64,000 nucleotides of DNA from Olsenella uli (GTDB lineage: Bacteria; Actinomycetota; Coriobacteriia; Coriobacteriales; Atopobiaceae): positions 1 to 64,000 of the forward strand of contig NZ_JACJJK010000003.1 of assembly GCF_016899935.1 (NCBI RefSeq). Reading direction: 5' to 3'. Below the pieces are notes generated by a model that saw only the letters and a program-made list of their open reading frames with translations, was not told the DNA's origin and made no database searches. Positions 8,508 to 17,750 of this stretch are shown here, piece by piece (positions within the stretch are counted from its first letter, which is position 1; every line of letters begins with the position of its first letter). The translations under genes were made by a program, and so were the position numbers.

Positions 8508-8798
8508 ATGTCGTCCAATCAGGGAGCCTGTGACAACCGGGCCGTCATCACCGTTCTGGGAAGCGACCGCCCGGGCATCGTCGCGGCGGTCGCCGGCGCG
8601 CTCTCCGAGCGAGAGGCCAACATCCTGGACATCTCGCAGACCATCCTGCAGGGCATCTTCACGATGACCATGCTGGTCGACCTCGCCCAGGCGGACTTTT
8701 CCGAGCTCAAGGCCCGTCTCGACCAGCTCTCCGAGACCCTCGGAGTGCAGATTATGATGCAGCGCGAGGAGGTCTTTCGCTACATGTATCGCCTCTAG
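8508..8798 (+). CDS. ACT-domain regulatory protein (UPF0237 type)
   Basis: A 96-residue protein made of one ACT domain: VITVLGSDRPGIVAAVAGAL (13-32), NILDISQTILQG (38-49) and the terminal VFRYMYRL. This fits the UPF0237/GcvR-like family of small ligand-binding regulators. In many genomes such a gene precedes a PFL-like DUF711 gene; here citrate synthase follows 48 bp later, so co-expression with central metabolism is possible. The ribosome site is GGGAGG before ATG 8508 and TACAAT at 8463-8468 is a candidate -10. The ligand is unknown. Confidence 0.85.
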   Translation: MSSNQGACDNRAVITVLGSDRPGIVAAVAGALSEREANILDISQTILQGIFTMTMLVDLAQADFSELKARLDQLSETLGVQIMMQREEVFRYMYRL

Positions 8799-8846
8799 GC
8801 GCCCATCGAGCGGGCCGGCCGTCCCCGGCCCCGGGAGGAGGTTCCG

Positions 8847-10301
8847 ATGATTCATCTGCCCAAGGGCGGCGGGAGGCCCATCCTCACCCCGCGCGACACC
8901 CCCGCCTTCGACCACGTGGCGGACGCCTACCCGATGCCGTCGGTGGGCCTGGGCCTGCCCCCCGTCTCCGACGGCCTCTACCACGGCTACGAGGACGTGG
9001 ACGTGGTGCCCTCCGAGCTCTACGCCAAGTACGACGTCAAGCGGGGCCTGCGCAACGCGGACGGCTCGGGCGTGCTCGTGGGCCTCACGACGATCTCCAA
9101 CGTGCACGGCTACAACAAGACCGACCACGGCGTGGAGCCCGACGAGGGCGATCTGATCTATCGCGGGTACCGCGTGGCCGACCTCATCGGTCACTCGCAG
9201 GCCGAGGACCGCTTTGGCTACGAGGAGGTCGCGTACCTGCTCATCGCCGGCAAGCTGCCCACGCGCGAGGAGCTCGACGACTTCCGTGCCCGCATCGACG
9301 CGCGCAAGCAGCTGCCCGAGGGCTACTTCGGCATCTTCCCCCGCGCCACCTACAGCCACAACATCATGAACGTGCTGCAGCGCGCGACGCTGCTCCTCTA
9401 CGCCTTCGACCCCAACCCGGACGACACCTCGCCCACGCACGAGATCGACGTGGCGCTGTCGCTGCTCGGCCGCTGGCCGCGCACGGCGGCCGTGGCCCAC
9501 GCCGCCCACAAGGCGGCGCTTGCGGACGAGAAGCTCATGGTGCCGCCCGTGCGCGAAGGCTACTCGATGGCCGAGACCGTCCTCGACGTCCTGCGCAGCG
9601 ACGAGGGCTTCTCGCACGAGGAGGCGATGCTGCTGGACGTCATGCTTATCCTGCACGCGGAGCACGGCGGCGGCAACAACTCCACGTTCACCACGCGCGT
9701 CCTGTCGTCGTCCGGGACCGACGCCTACTCGGCCTACGCGGCGGCGATCGGCTCGCTCAAGGGGCCCAAGCACGGCGGCGCCAACTTCAAGGTGAGCGGC
9801 ATGATCGACGACGTGGCCGCCCACGTGCGCCACTGGGACTCTGAGGACGAGGTCGCGAGCTACCTGGCCAAGATCGTCCGCAAGGAGGCTTTCGACAAGA
9901 GCGGCCTCATCTACGGCCTGGGCCACGCCGTCTACACGCTCTCCGACCCGCGTGCGCAGATCGTGAAGACGTACGCGCGCCGCGTGGCCGCCGACAAGGG
10001 CCTCTCCGAGCGCTTCGACCTCATCGAGAGCATCGAGCGCCTGGGCCCGCAGGTCATGCGCGACGTCAAGGGCTCCGGCAAGGCGATCTGCGCCAACATC
10101 GACCTCTACACCGGCTTCATCTACTCGATGCTGGGGATCGAGCCGGACCTCTACACGGCAATCTTCGCGATGGCGCGCCTCGCCGGCTGGACCGCGCACC
10201 GCATGGAAGAGCTCTACGGCGCCGGGCGCATCATTCGCCCCGCCTACAACTCCGTCATGCCCCACGGCGGCGACTACGTCCCGATCGACGAGCGCCCCTA
10301 A
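8847..10301 (+). CDS. Citrate synthase
   Basis: A 484-residue protein condensing oxaloacetate and acetyl-CoA. The active-site His regions are visible: LHAEHGGGNNSTFTTRVLSS near 268, SLKGPKHGGAN near 303 and GLGHAVYTLSDPRAQ near 354, with the catalytic Asp in the last segment. It is longer than type II actinobacterial enzymes (about 430) because of a roughly 60-residue N-terminal extension, as seen in clostridial and coriobacterial citrate synthases. The start follows GGGAGGAGG. A REP-like palindrome begins 3 bp after the stop, then a terminator shared with the convergent kup gene. Confidence 0.9.
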   Translation: MIHLPKGGGRPILTPRDTPAFDHVADAYPMPSVGLGLPPVSDGLYHGYEDVDVVPSELYAKYDVKRGLRNADGSGVLVGLTTISNVHGYNKTDHGVEPDEGDLIYRGYRVADLIGHSQAEDRFGYEEVAYLLIAGKLPTREELDDFRARIDARKQLPEGYFGIFPRATYSHNIMNVLQRATLLLYAFDPNPDDTSPTHEIDVALSLLGRWPRTAAVAHAAHKAALADEKLMVPPVREGYSMAETVLDVLRSDEGFSHEEAMLLDVMLILHAEHGGGNNSTFTTRVLSSSGTDAYSAYAAAIGSLKGPKHGGANFKVSGMIDDVAAHVRHWDSEDEVASYLAKIVRKEAFDKSGLIYGLGHAVYTLSDPRAQIVKTYARRVAADKGLSERFDLIESIERLGPQVMRDVKGSGKAICANIDLYTGFIYSMLGIEPDLYTAIFAMARLAGWTAHRMEELYGAGRIIRPAYNSVMPHGGDYVPIDERP

Positions 10302-10303
10302 AA

Positions 10304-10337
10304 CTTGCTGAAAAGGGGTCAGACCCCTTTTAGGCAA
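10304..10337. repeat. REP-like palindrome, GGGGTCAGACCCC type, copy 1
   Basis: The core AAAAGGGGTCAGACCCCTTT is a near-perfect palindrome flanked by TTGC and GGCAA. It lies 3 bp after the citrate synthase stop. The second copy is at 14978-15009. Elements with this core are known as REP sequences linked to RAYT (Y1) transposases. Confidence 0.8.
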
Positions 10338-10370
10338 AAGCCCGGCCCGCACGTGGCGGACCGGGCTTTC
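10337..10370. terminator. Bidirectional terminator between citrate synthase and kup
   Basis: AAAGCCCGG pairs with CCGGGCTTT around a short loop; the T and A ends allow termination from both sides, matching the convergent genes. Confidence 0.85.
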
Positions 10371-10393
10371 TCGTGGCATATGCGGGCGAGGGG

Positions 10394-12637
10394 CTACTCG
10401 TCGTCCTTCTCGGCCGACTCCTCGTCCCCCTCGTCCTCGTCGATGACGAGCGGGCGGAACACGGCGGTGTCGCCGCCGACGAGCCCGCGCACGGCCTCCT
10501 CGGCCTGCGCCTCGCGCTCGTCGCGCATGTGGACGGAGAAGATGTCCTCGTCGTCCTCCGCGCCCGCGCGGATCTCGGCCTGCTTGGCGGCCACCTGCGG
10601 CGCCACCTCGGCGAGCGGCCGGCGGGTCAGCTTGTGCTGGCGCTTGGTCTTGGAGAAGAGCAGCACGTACTCAAAGATCACGCTCGAGTTCTCCAGGCCG
10701 TACCAGCGCGCCGGAGAGCCGCAGACGCCGCGGATGAGGTACTTGAGCTCGATGAGGCGCTGGTCGAAGCCGGAGATATCCGTCTCGGGGGAGATCATCT
10801 TGCGGATGAGGCAGAAGCGGAAGTCGCCCACGGTGCTGTGCTCGCGGTAGATCGAGTACTTGTGGTTCTGCGGGGCGAGCTGGCCGCGCTCCATGAGGTC
10901 GGCCACGATCTGGTAGAGGTAGGTGTTGATGCGCTGGTTGACCTTGAAGCCCAGGCGCAGCTGCACCTTGAAGAGGAAGTCCGTGTCAAAGTCGTTGACG
11001 ATGAACTCGTGGGTGTGCGGCTCGTCGGTCACCTGGACGTTGAGGAAGTAGTAGGCCTTGGCGCGCTTGGGGCGCTTGTCCAGGATCGAGTAGAGGATGT
11101 CGCGGTCGAGCTTGTCAAAGGACGAGTCGTTGGTGAGAAAGACCAGGTTGTCCGCGAGCAGCGGGTAGTCCTCGTCGTGGGAGAGGTCGAAGATCTGGTC
11201 CAGGTACTCGCGCACCGGCAGGTAGACGGTCTGCGTGCGCTCCACGGCGGTGCCGCGGCGCCACACGTACATGACCACGAAGATGAGCGCGCTCATGATC
11301 ACGGTGACGTAGCCGCCGTGGAAGAACTTCGTGAGGCTCGAGAAGAAGAACATGAACTCGATGGCGCCGAAGAAGACCGCGAAGGGCACGGCCAGCGCGG
11401 TCAGGTGCCGCACCTTCGAGAGGTAGGACGTGAGCAGGATCGTGGTCATGAGCATCGTGACCGTGATGGCCAGGCCGTAGGCGGCCTCCATGTGCGCGGA
11501 GGTCTGGAACAGCAGCACCACGCAGATGCAGCCGACCCACATGATGCTGTTGACCAGCGGGATGTAGATCTGGCCCTTGGTCTCGGAGGGGTAGTTGATG
11601 CGCATGTGGGGCATGAGGTCCAGGCGCACCGCCTCGGAGACGATGGAGTAGGAGCCGGTGATGAGCGCCTGGGAGGCGATGATTGCGGCAAAGGTGGAGA
11701 GCAGGACGGCAAAGACGCGGATCTGCTCGGGCAGCATCTGGAAGAACGGGTTGAGGTCGGGGACGGCGGCGAGGTCGGCGCTGCCGGCGTTGGCGATGAT
11801 CCAGGCGCCCTGGCCCAGGTAGTTGAGGATCAGGCACACCTTCACGAACGGCCAGGTGGCGTAGATGTTGGGCTTGCCCACGTGGCCCATGTCGGAGTAG
11901 AGGGCCTCGGCGCCGGTGGTGCACAGGAACACGTTGCCCAGGACCATGAGGCCGGCGGCGTTGAGGTTGCCGTCAAAGAGGAACGTGATGCCGCGCAGCG
12001 GGTTGAAGGCGCGCAGGACGTTGAGGTCCAGCCCGACGTTCATGAGGCCGGCGACGGCCAGGAACAGGAACCACAGCGTCATGACCGGGCCAAAGAGCTT
12101 GCCGATGGCGGAGGTGCCCGCCTTCTGCATGAAGAACAGCACGCACAGGATGCAGATCACGATGGCCACGACGATGCCCTGGTTGTCGCCGATGACGGAG
12201 TAGATGAAGTCCACGGTCCGCAGGCCCTCGATGGCGGTGGTCACGGTCACGGCCGGCGTGAGGATGCCGTCCGCCAGAAGCGCCGCGCCGCCGATCATGG
12301 CCGGGATGATGAGCCAGCGCCCGCAGCGCTTGACCAGGCTGTAGAGCGCGAAGATGCCGCCCTCGTTGTGGTTGTCGGCCTTCATGGCCACGAGGACGTA
12401 CTTGACCGTGGTGATGAGGGTGAGCGTCCAGATGATGAGGGAGAGGGCGCCGAGCACCACGTCGCGCGACATGGTGGGCAGGCCGCCGTTGCCGGAGATG
12501 ATGGCCTTCAGGGTGTACATCGGGCTCGTGCCGATGTCGCCGTAGACGACGCCCAGGGTGACCAAGATCATGCCGGCCGAGAGAGGGATGCCCGTGTAGC
12601 GGCTTCTGCGCGCGGGCACCGCAGCCTTCGTTGTCAT
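10394..12637 (-). CDS. kup: Kup-family potassium uptake protein
   Basis: A 747-residue membrane protein that imports K+ by proton symport. The first helix region LGVVYGDIGTSPMYTLKAII (28-47) is the Kup signature, and about twelve membrane segments extend to residue 450. The cytosolic tail is long, so the protein exceeds the usual 620-670 residues; it ends in an acidic stretch rich in Asp and Glu (final 25 residues). The start follows GGAG. The gene faces away from the rRNA methyltransferase gene, and no c-di-AMP (ydaO) riboswitch is visible in the 125 bp gap. Confidence 0.92.
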   Translation of the reverse strand: MTTKAAVPARRSRYTGIPLSAGMILVTLGVVYGDIGTSPMYTLKAIISGNGGLPTMSRDVVLGALSLIIWTLTLITTVKYVLVAMKADNHNEGGIFALYSLVKRCGRWLIIPAMIGGAALLADGILTPAVTVTTAIEGLRTVDFIYSVIGDNQGIVVAIVICILCVLFFMQKAGTSAIGKLFGPVMTLWFLFLAVAGLMNVGLDLNVLRAFNPLRGITFLFDGNLNAAGLMVLGNVFLCTTGAEALYSDMGHVGKPNIYATWPFVKVCLILNYLGQGAWIIANAGSADLAAVPDLNPFFQMLPEQIRVFAVLLSTFAAIIASQALITGSYSIVSEAVRLDLMPHMRINYPSETKGQIYIPLVNSIMWVGCICVVLLFQTSAHMEAAYGLAITVTMLMTTILLTSYLSKVRHLTALAVPFAVFFGAIEFMFFFSSLTKFFHGGYVTVIMSALIFVVMYVWRRGTAVERTQTVYLPVREYLDQIFDLSHDEDYPLLADNLVFLTNDSSFDKLDRDILYSILDKRPKRAKAYYFLNVQVTDEPHTHEFIVNDFDTDFLFKVQLRLGFKVNQRINTYLYQIVADLMERGQLAPQNHKYSIYREHSTVGDFRFCLIRKMISPETDISGFDQRLIELKYLIRGVCGSPARWYGLENSSVIFEYVLLFSKTKRQHKLTRRPLAEVAPQVAAKQAEIRAGAEDDEDIFSVHMRDEREAQAEEAVRGLVGGDTAVFRPLVIDEDEGDEESAEKDDE

Positions 12638-12681
12638 GGAACTCCAAACTCGAGGTTACAGAGACGCGCATAGTGTAGCGT

Positions 12682-12698
12682 TTCTCGCCGGGCGAGAA
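12682..12698. repeat. Inverted pair of the TTCTCGCC/GGCGAGAA word
   Basis: TTCTCGCC-G-GGCGAGAA is a perfect 17 bp palindrome between the divergent kup and methyltransferase genes. It is a head-to-head pair of the word that is scattered through the window. Confidence 0.6.
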
Positions 12699-12762
12699 GG
12701 ACGCGGGGTCGGCGTTCGTGCGAGAATGACGGGGTAGGTAGCGACGGGCGAGAGGTGACCCG

Positions 12763-14985
12763 ATGGAGTTTGTGGCGACGTGTCCCAAGGGCTTTGAGCG
12801 ACTGCTGGCCGACGAGCTTTCCGCGCTGGGCGTTCCGCAGGTCAGGCCGCTGGCCGGGCAGGTGGCGTTTGGCGGGGAGGTCGCGGACGCGTACCGGGCG
12901 TGCCTGTGGTCGCGGCTGGCGTCGCGCGTGCTGCTGGTGCTCGCGCGCGTGGACGCGGCGGACGCGAACGCGCTCTACGAGGGCGTCTCCGGGATTGCCT
13001 GGGAGGACCAGCTCGCGCCCGGCGCCACCTTCGTCGTGGACGCCCACGGCACGAACGCGCAGCTCAGAAACACGCAGTTCGTGGCGTTGCGCACCAAGGA
13101 CGCCGTCATGGACCGCGTGCTCGCCGTGCGCGGGACGCGCCCCGTGGTGGACACGGCCCGCGCCGACCTCACCGTCTCCGTGCGCCTCTCCGGGCAGCGG
13201 GCGACGGTCTCGGTCGACCTCGCGGGCGAGCCGCTCTTCCGGCGCGGCTACGCGTTGCGCGGGGACGCCCGCCTGAGCTCGCTGCGGCCGGACTACGCCG
13301 CCGCGCTTCTCGCCTGCGGCGGGTGGGGCGAGCTCGTGGCTGCGGGCCGGGCGAGCCTCGCCGCGCTCTGGCCGGGGCAGGGGAGCGTGCTCGTGGAGGC
13401 GGCCGGTGCGGCACTCGACCGCGCCCCGGGCCTGCTGCGCACGCGCTGGGGCCTCACGGGCTGGGCCGGGCACGACGACGCGGCCTGGCGGGCGCTGCTC
13501 GACGAGGCGGACGAGCGCGCGGCGGCGGGCGAGAAGAACCCCTGCTCGCTGGCCGTCGTGGACCCCCGGCCCGGTGCGCTCTCGGCCTGCCGCCAGGCGC
13601 TGCGGGCCGCCGGGATTGCACTTGAGGTTGAGGGGCGCGCCGTCGGCGAGGTCCCGGACGAGGCTGCCCTCATCGTCGGCGACCTCTCCTGGGTCGGCGA
13701 GGACGACCTCGCGGTCGAGGCCGGCGCGCTCTCCGACCTGGTCCTCGTCGCCGGCAGGCGCCTCGCGCTGCTCGCGCGCGACGCGGCCCCGGACGCGGCC
13801 CTGCGCCGCGAGCCCGCCTCCGTCACCGAGGTCATCGTGGGTCGCGACCCGGGGACCATCCGCCGCTACGAGGCGGCCGACGTGGCGCCGGCGCCCGTGG
13901 TGGAGCTTCCCGGCGGCGCGCGCACGGGCGTGCTCGTGGCGGCGTCGGACCAGTTCGCGCGCCGGCTCGCCAAGGTGGCGAAGCTGCGGGCCAAGTGGGC
14001 GCGGCGCGAGGACGTGACCTGCTACCGCGTCTACGACGCCGACCTGCCGGACTACGCCGTCGCGATCGAGCTCTACGAGGGCTCGGAGACGCCGGGCCGG
14101 TGGCTCACGGTCTCCGAGTACGCTGCGCCGCGCGGGGTGGACCCCGAGCTCGCCCGTCGTCGCCTGCTCGATGTGCTCACGATCGCGCCGCGCGTCCTCG
14201 GGGTCGACCCGGCGGACGTGAGCGTGCGCGTGCGGACGCGCTCGCGCGGCGGCTCGCAGTACGCCGACGAGGGTCGCGCGTCGCGACGCGGGCCGCAGCG
14301 GGACCGTTCTTCTCGCCCGGGAACGCGCGTGGAGCTGCCGGCGGGCTCGCACCTCGTGGACGAGGGCGGCCTCACCTTTGAGGTCAACTTTGACGCGCGC
14401 CACGACTGCGGCATCTTCCTGGACCACCGCGAGACCCGCGCGCGCATCCGCGAGATGATGAAGCGGACCAAGGGGTCCAAGCGCTTCCTCAACCTCTTTG
14501 CGTACACCGGGACGGCCACGGTCTACGCGGCCGACGGCGGGGCGCGCCACACCACGACGGTGGACCTCTCGCGGCCCTCGCTCGAGTGGGCGCGGCGCAA
14601 CATGGCGCGCAACGGCTTTGTGGGTCCGGAGCACGAGTTCGTGCAGGCGGACGTGCTCGCGTGGGTCTCCGAGCAGCGCCACACGCGCAACCGCTGGGAC
14701 CTGATTTTCTGCGACGTGCCCACGTTCTCCAACTCGGCCCGGATGCGCAAGGCGTCCTTCGACGTGCAGCGCGACCACACGGAGCTGGTCATTGGCGTGT
14801 CGCGCCTGCTCGTGCGCGGCGGGCGGGCGATCTTCTCGTGCAACCTGCGGACGTTCAAGCCGGACGTGGAGAAGCTCGAGCGCGCGGGCGTCCGCCTCAC
14901 CGACATCACGGACGAGACCATCCCCGAGGACTTCGCGCGCAACCGCAAGATCCACCACGCCTACCTTGTCGAGCGAGTTGCCTAA
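12763..14985 (+). CDS. rlmKL: RlmKL-type 23S rRNA methyltransferase with degenerate N-terminal catalytic domain
   Basis: A 740-residue protein with the order THUMP domain (1-155), RlmL-like methyltransferase (about 160-400) and RlmK-like methyltransferase (about 430-740), as in RlmKL, which makes m2G2445 and m7G2069. The C-terminal half has an intact SAM site (FLNLFAYTGTATVYAADGGA near 570) and CDVPTFSNSARM near 650 (family DPPTFSNS). In the N-terminal half the expected DPMCGSGT reads ALWPGQGS near 202 and NPPYG is absent, although the flanking APGLLRTRWGLTGWAGHD is kept. The m2G activity may thus be lost. The TAA stop lies inside a REP-like palindrome. Confidence 0.85.
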   Translation: MEFVATCPKGFERLLADELSALGVPQVRPLAGQVAFGGEVADAYRACLWSRLASRVLLVLARVDAADANALYEGVSGIAWEDQLAPGATFVVDAHGTNAQLRNTQFVALRTKDAVMDRVLAVRGTRPVVDTARADLTVSVRLSGQRATVSVDLAGEPLFRRGYALRGDARLSSLRPDYAAALLACGGWGELVAAGRASLAALWPGQGSVLVEAAGAALDRAPGLLRTRWGLTGWAGHDDAAWRALLDEADERAAAGEKNPCSLAVVDPRPGALSACRQALRAAGIALEVEGRAVGEVPDEAALIVGDLSWVGEDDLAVEAGALSDLVLVAGRRLALLARDAAPDAALRREPASVTEVIVGRDPGTIRRYEAADVAPAPVVELPGGARTGVLVAASDQFARRLAKVAKLRAKWARREDVTCYRVYDADLPDYAVAIELYEGSETPGRWLTVSEYAAPRGVDPELARRRLLDVLTIAPRVLGVDPADVSVRVRTRSRGGSQYADEGRASRRGPQRDRSSRPGTRVELPAGSHLVDEGGLTFEVNFDARHDCGIFLDHRETRARIREMMKRTKGSKRFLNLFAYTGTATVYAADGGARHTTTVDLSRPSLEWARRNMARNGFVGPEHEFVQADVLAWVSEQRHTRNRWDLIFCDVPTFSNSARMRKASFDVQRDHTELVIGVSRLLVRGGRAIFSCNLRTFKPDVEKLERAGVRLTDITDETIPEDFARNRKIHHAYLVERVA

Positions 14986-15009
14986 AAGGGGTCAGACCCC
15001 TTTAGGCAA
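14978..15009. repeat. REP-like palindrome, GGGGTCAGACCCC type, copy 2
   Basis: The palindrome has arms TTGCCTAAAAGGGG and CCCCTTTAGGCAA. It supplies the TAA stop (14983-14985) of the methyltransferase gene. It shares its 20 bp core with the copy at 10304-10337. Confidence 0.85.
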
Positions 15010-15150
15010 GTTTGCGGGCTCCGTCCGCCGACGCGGGGCATCCATCGGACAAGCCGAGGCATACGGTGCGTCCGGACGCGACTACTATTGCTTCATACGT
15101 GTGGATTCGGCGCGGCAGGTCCGCGCCCCGAGCAAATGGGGGAACACACT

Positions 15151-16872
15151 ATGGATGCAAGCATCGAGGCCACGGTCAAGACCTGGCAGGCCAACGTCAC
15201 CGAGCCTGACCTGGTGGTCGAGCTCAACGAGCTCTGCGGCGAGGGCAACGAGGACAAGCTCTTTGACGCCTTCTACCGCGACCTCGCCTTTGGCACGGCG
15301 GGCCTGCGCGGCACGCTCGGCGTGGGCACCAACCGCATGAACGTCTACGTGGTCGCGCAGGCCACCCAGGGCGTGGCGGACTACCTGAACGCCCACTACG
15401 AGAACCCCACGCTCGCGCTCGCGCGCGACTCGCGTAACAAGGGCGAGGACTTCCAGCGCGTGGCGGCGGGCGTCCTGGCCGCCAACGGCATCCACGTCTA
15501 CGTGTACCCGCGCATCGAGCCCGTCCCCACGCTGTCCTTCGCGGTGCGCCACCTCGGCACCTCCGCCGGCATCGTGCTCACGGCCTCCCACAACCCGGCA
15601 CCCTACAACGGCTACAAGGTCTACAACGACAACGGCGGCCAGATCACCGACGAGGCCGCGGCGGAGATCTCCGCGAACATCGCCAAGGTGGACCCGTTCG
15701 CCGTGGAGGTCATGGACTTCGAGGAGGGCATCGAGAAGGGCCTGATCGAGTGGACGCCCGAGGAGGTCCTCGACGCCTTCATCGAGAACATCAAGAAGGT
15801 CTCCGTCCCCGGCTTCAAGGCCTCCGACGACTACTCCGTGGTCTACACCCCGCTCAACGGCACGGGCATGGAGCTCGTGACCCGCATCCTCAAGGAGATC
15901 GGCGTCGAGAAGGTCTCCGTGGTGCCCGAGCAGGCCAACCCGGACGGCAACTTCCCCACGTGCACCTACCCCAACCCCGAGTTCCGCGAGGCGCTCGACC
16001 TGGCGCTCAAGCTCGCCGAGGAGGTCAAGCCCAACCTCGTCGTGGCCACTGACCCGGACGCCGACCGCATGGGCACCGCCATCCCGCACGACGGCGACTA
16101 CGTCCTGCTCTCCGGCAACGAGATGGGCGTCCTGCTGATGGACTGGCTCGCCACGATGGCCCGCGACCGCGGCGAGGACGTGAGCCGCAAGGTGGCCGTG
16201 TCCACAATCGTCTCGTCCTCGATGCCGGACGCGCTCGCTCGCGACTGGGGCTTTGAGATGCGGCGCGTGCTCACCGGCTTCAAGTACATCGGCGACCAGA
16301 TCGACCAGCTCAAGGACGAGGGCGAGGAGGACCGCTTCCTCATGGGCTTCGAGGAGTCCTACGGCTACCTCGTGGGCACGCACGCGCGCGACAAGGACGC
16401 CATCGTCGCCACGATGCTCTGCGTCGAGATGGCCAGCTACTACGCCGAGAAGGGCATGGACCTCTACGAGGCCATGGACGCCCTCTACCAGAAGTACGGC
16501 TACTACCTCAACGGCACCGTCAACGCGAGCTTCCCGGGTGCCGCCGGCGCGGACAAGATGGCCGCTATCATGACCGGCCTGCGCGAGAACCCGCCCGCCG
16601 AGATCGCCGGCTACAAGGTCGTCGGCATGACCGACTACGCCACCGGCCCCGAGATGCCGCGCGTCTCGGGACTCCAGAAGGAGGCCGCTCAGGAGCTGCC
16701 GTCGGCCAACGTCATCGAGTTCCGCCTCGAGGACGACAACAAGGTCATCTTCCGTCCGTCCGGCACCGAGCCCAAGGTGAAGGCGTATCTCTTCTCCAAG
16801 GGCGCCACGCGCGAGGAGTCCGAGGCCGTGCGCGCCAAGCTCGAGGCCGCCAGCAAGGAGATCCTGTCGTAG
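15151..16872 (+). CDS. Phosphoglucomutase/phosphomannomutase
   Basis: A 573-residue alpha-D-phosphohexomutase interconverting hexose 1- and 6-phosphates. The phosphoserine loop TASHNPAPYNGYKVYN lies near 146-161, the metal site ATDPDADRMG near 295, the sugar-specificity loop GFEESYGYLVG near 397 and the phosphate-binding FRPSGTEPKVKAY near 535. The length fits the PgcA-type enzymes of Gram-positives. ATG 15151 was chosen because GGGGGAA lies 7 bp upstream; ATG 15136 is in frame but lacks a site. A long nested hairpin follows the stop. Confidence 0.92.
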   Translation: MDASIEATVKTWQANVTEPDLVVELNELCGEGNEDKLFDAFYRDLAFGTAGLRGTLGVGTNRMNVYVVAQATQGVADYLNAHYENPTLALARDSRNKGEDFQRVAAGVLAANGIHVYVYPRIEPVPTLSFAVRHLGTSAGIVLTASHNPAPYNGYKVYNDNGGQITDEAAAEISANIAKVDPFAVEVMDFEEGIEKGLIEWTPEEVLDAFIENIKKVSVPGFKASDDYSVVYTPLNGTGMELVTRILKEIGVEKVSVVPEQANPDGNFPTCTYPNPEFREALDLALKLAEEVKPNLVVATDPDADRMGTAIPHDGDYVLLSGNEMGVLLMDWLATMARDRGEDVSRKVAVSTIVSSSMPDALARDWGFEMRRVLTGFKYIGDQIDQLKDEGEEDRFLMGFEESYGYLVGTHARDKDAIVATMLCVEMASYYAEKGMDLYEAMDALYQKYGYYLNGTVNASFPGAAGADKMAAIMTGLRENPPAEIAGYKVVGMTDYATGPEMPRVSGLQKEAAQELPSANVIEFRLEDDNKVIFRPSGTEPKVKAYLFSKGATREESEAVRAKLEAASKEILS

Positions 16873-16880
16873 GTCACCCT

Positions 16881-16966
16881 CACGCGTGAGCTGGAGCCCC
16901 GCCGTTTCCACGAGGAAGTGCGCTTTGCGGAACTTCCTCTTAGGAAACGGCGGGGCTCCTCGCGTG
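16881..16966. repeat. Nested intergenic hairpin
   Basis: Three nested arm pairs are present: CACGCG/CGCGTG, GAGCCCCGCCGTTTCC (16894-16909)/GGAAACGGCGGGGCTC (16943-16958) and GAGGAAGT/ACTTCCTC. It starts 9 bp after the phosphohexomutase stop. It may act as a terminator or be a mobile palindrome; no T-run follows. Confidence 0.75.
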
Positions 16967-17031
16967 TCGATTGGCTCCTCAGCCGAGGGGACTGTGGCAG
17001 AATGGGCGTCATGGGTCGAAAGGGGACTGGG

Positions 17032-17718
17032 ATGGCGCGGGTGCTGGTCGTGGAGGATGATGCGGCGATCAATGACGTGGTGGCCACGCGCCTCGCGCGC
17101 GACGGGCACACGGTCGCGCAGGCGTTCTCCGGCTCCGAGGCGCGGCTGCTCCTGGGCGAGAAGAACGTCGCCTTTGACGTGGTCGTTTGCGACCTCATGC
17201 TGCCGGGCGTCACGGGCGAGGAGCTCGTCGGGCTCATTCGCGGGCGCGACGTCGCGGTCCCGATCGTCGTGATTTCCGCCCGCACGACGCCGGCCGACAA
17301 GATCGGCCTTCTGGCCCTGGGCGCCGACGACTACCTGGCCAAGCCCTTCGACCTAGACGAGCTGGCGGCGCGCGTGGAGGTGCAGCTGCGCCATCGTGGA
17401 GCGGCCGGCTCGGCGGCGGGCGCCGTGCTGCACTACCGGCGCTGGGCGTTGGACACCGAGGCGCGCACGCTCACCGTGGATGCCGACACGGACGTTCCCC
17501 TCACCAGGATCGAGTTCAACATCCTCGAGGCGCTGGTCCGCCGGCCGAACAAGGTGTTCTCCAAGTCCGAGCTCTTTGAGGCGGCGTGGGGAGAGCCGTT
17601 CGCCGGGGACGAGTCGACGGTGGCCGTCCACGTCTCCAACATCCGCGCCAAGCTGCGCGCCACCGGCACCGACGACTACGTCAAGACCGTCTGGGGCATG
17701 GGCTTCAAGCTCGCGTGA
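17032..17718 (+). CDS. OmpR/PhoB-family response regulator
   Basis: A 228-residue regulator. The receiver domain (1-120) has the acidic pair ED (8-9), phospho-acceptor D54 in VVCDLMLPG and K104 in YLAKPFDL. A winged-helix domain follows (130-228) with TRIEFNILEALVRRPNKVFS and VHVSNIRAKL. ATG 17032 follows AAAGGGG; earlier ATGs at 17002 and 17011 are in frame but poorly spaced. It most likely pairs with the histidine kinase at 20636, from which it is separated by a repeat array and three ABC transporter genes. The stop codon lies in a palindrome. Confidence 0.9.
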   Translation: MARVLVVEDDAAINDVVATRLARDGHTVAQAFSGSEARLLLGEKNVAFDVVVCDLMLPGVTGEELVGLIRGRDVAVPIVVISARTTPADKIGLLALGADDYLAKPFDLDELAARVEVQLRHRGAAGSAAGAVLHYRRWALDTEARTLTVDADTDVPLTRIEFNILEALVRRPNKVFSKSELFEAAWGEPFAGDESTVAVHVSNIRAKLRATGTDDYVKTVWGMGFKLA

Positions 17719-17747
17719 GACAAATGAACCCGTCCCCTTTGTCTCAC
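17715..17747. repeat. REP-like palindrome at the response regulator stop codon
   Basis: GTGAGACAAA (17715-17724) and TTTGTCTCAC (17738-17747) enclose TGAACCCGTCCCC. The TGA stop of the regulator is bases 17716-17718, inside the left arm. The sequence differs from the other REP types but occupies the same position. Confidence 0.75.
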
Positions 17748-17750
17748 TGA

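Noticed and set aside
12637-12763. c-di-AMP (ydaO) riboswitch before kup
   Set aside because: The gap is only 125 bp and lacks the conserved ydaO core; it holds a short palindrome of the dispersed word.
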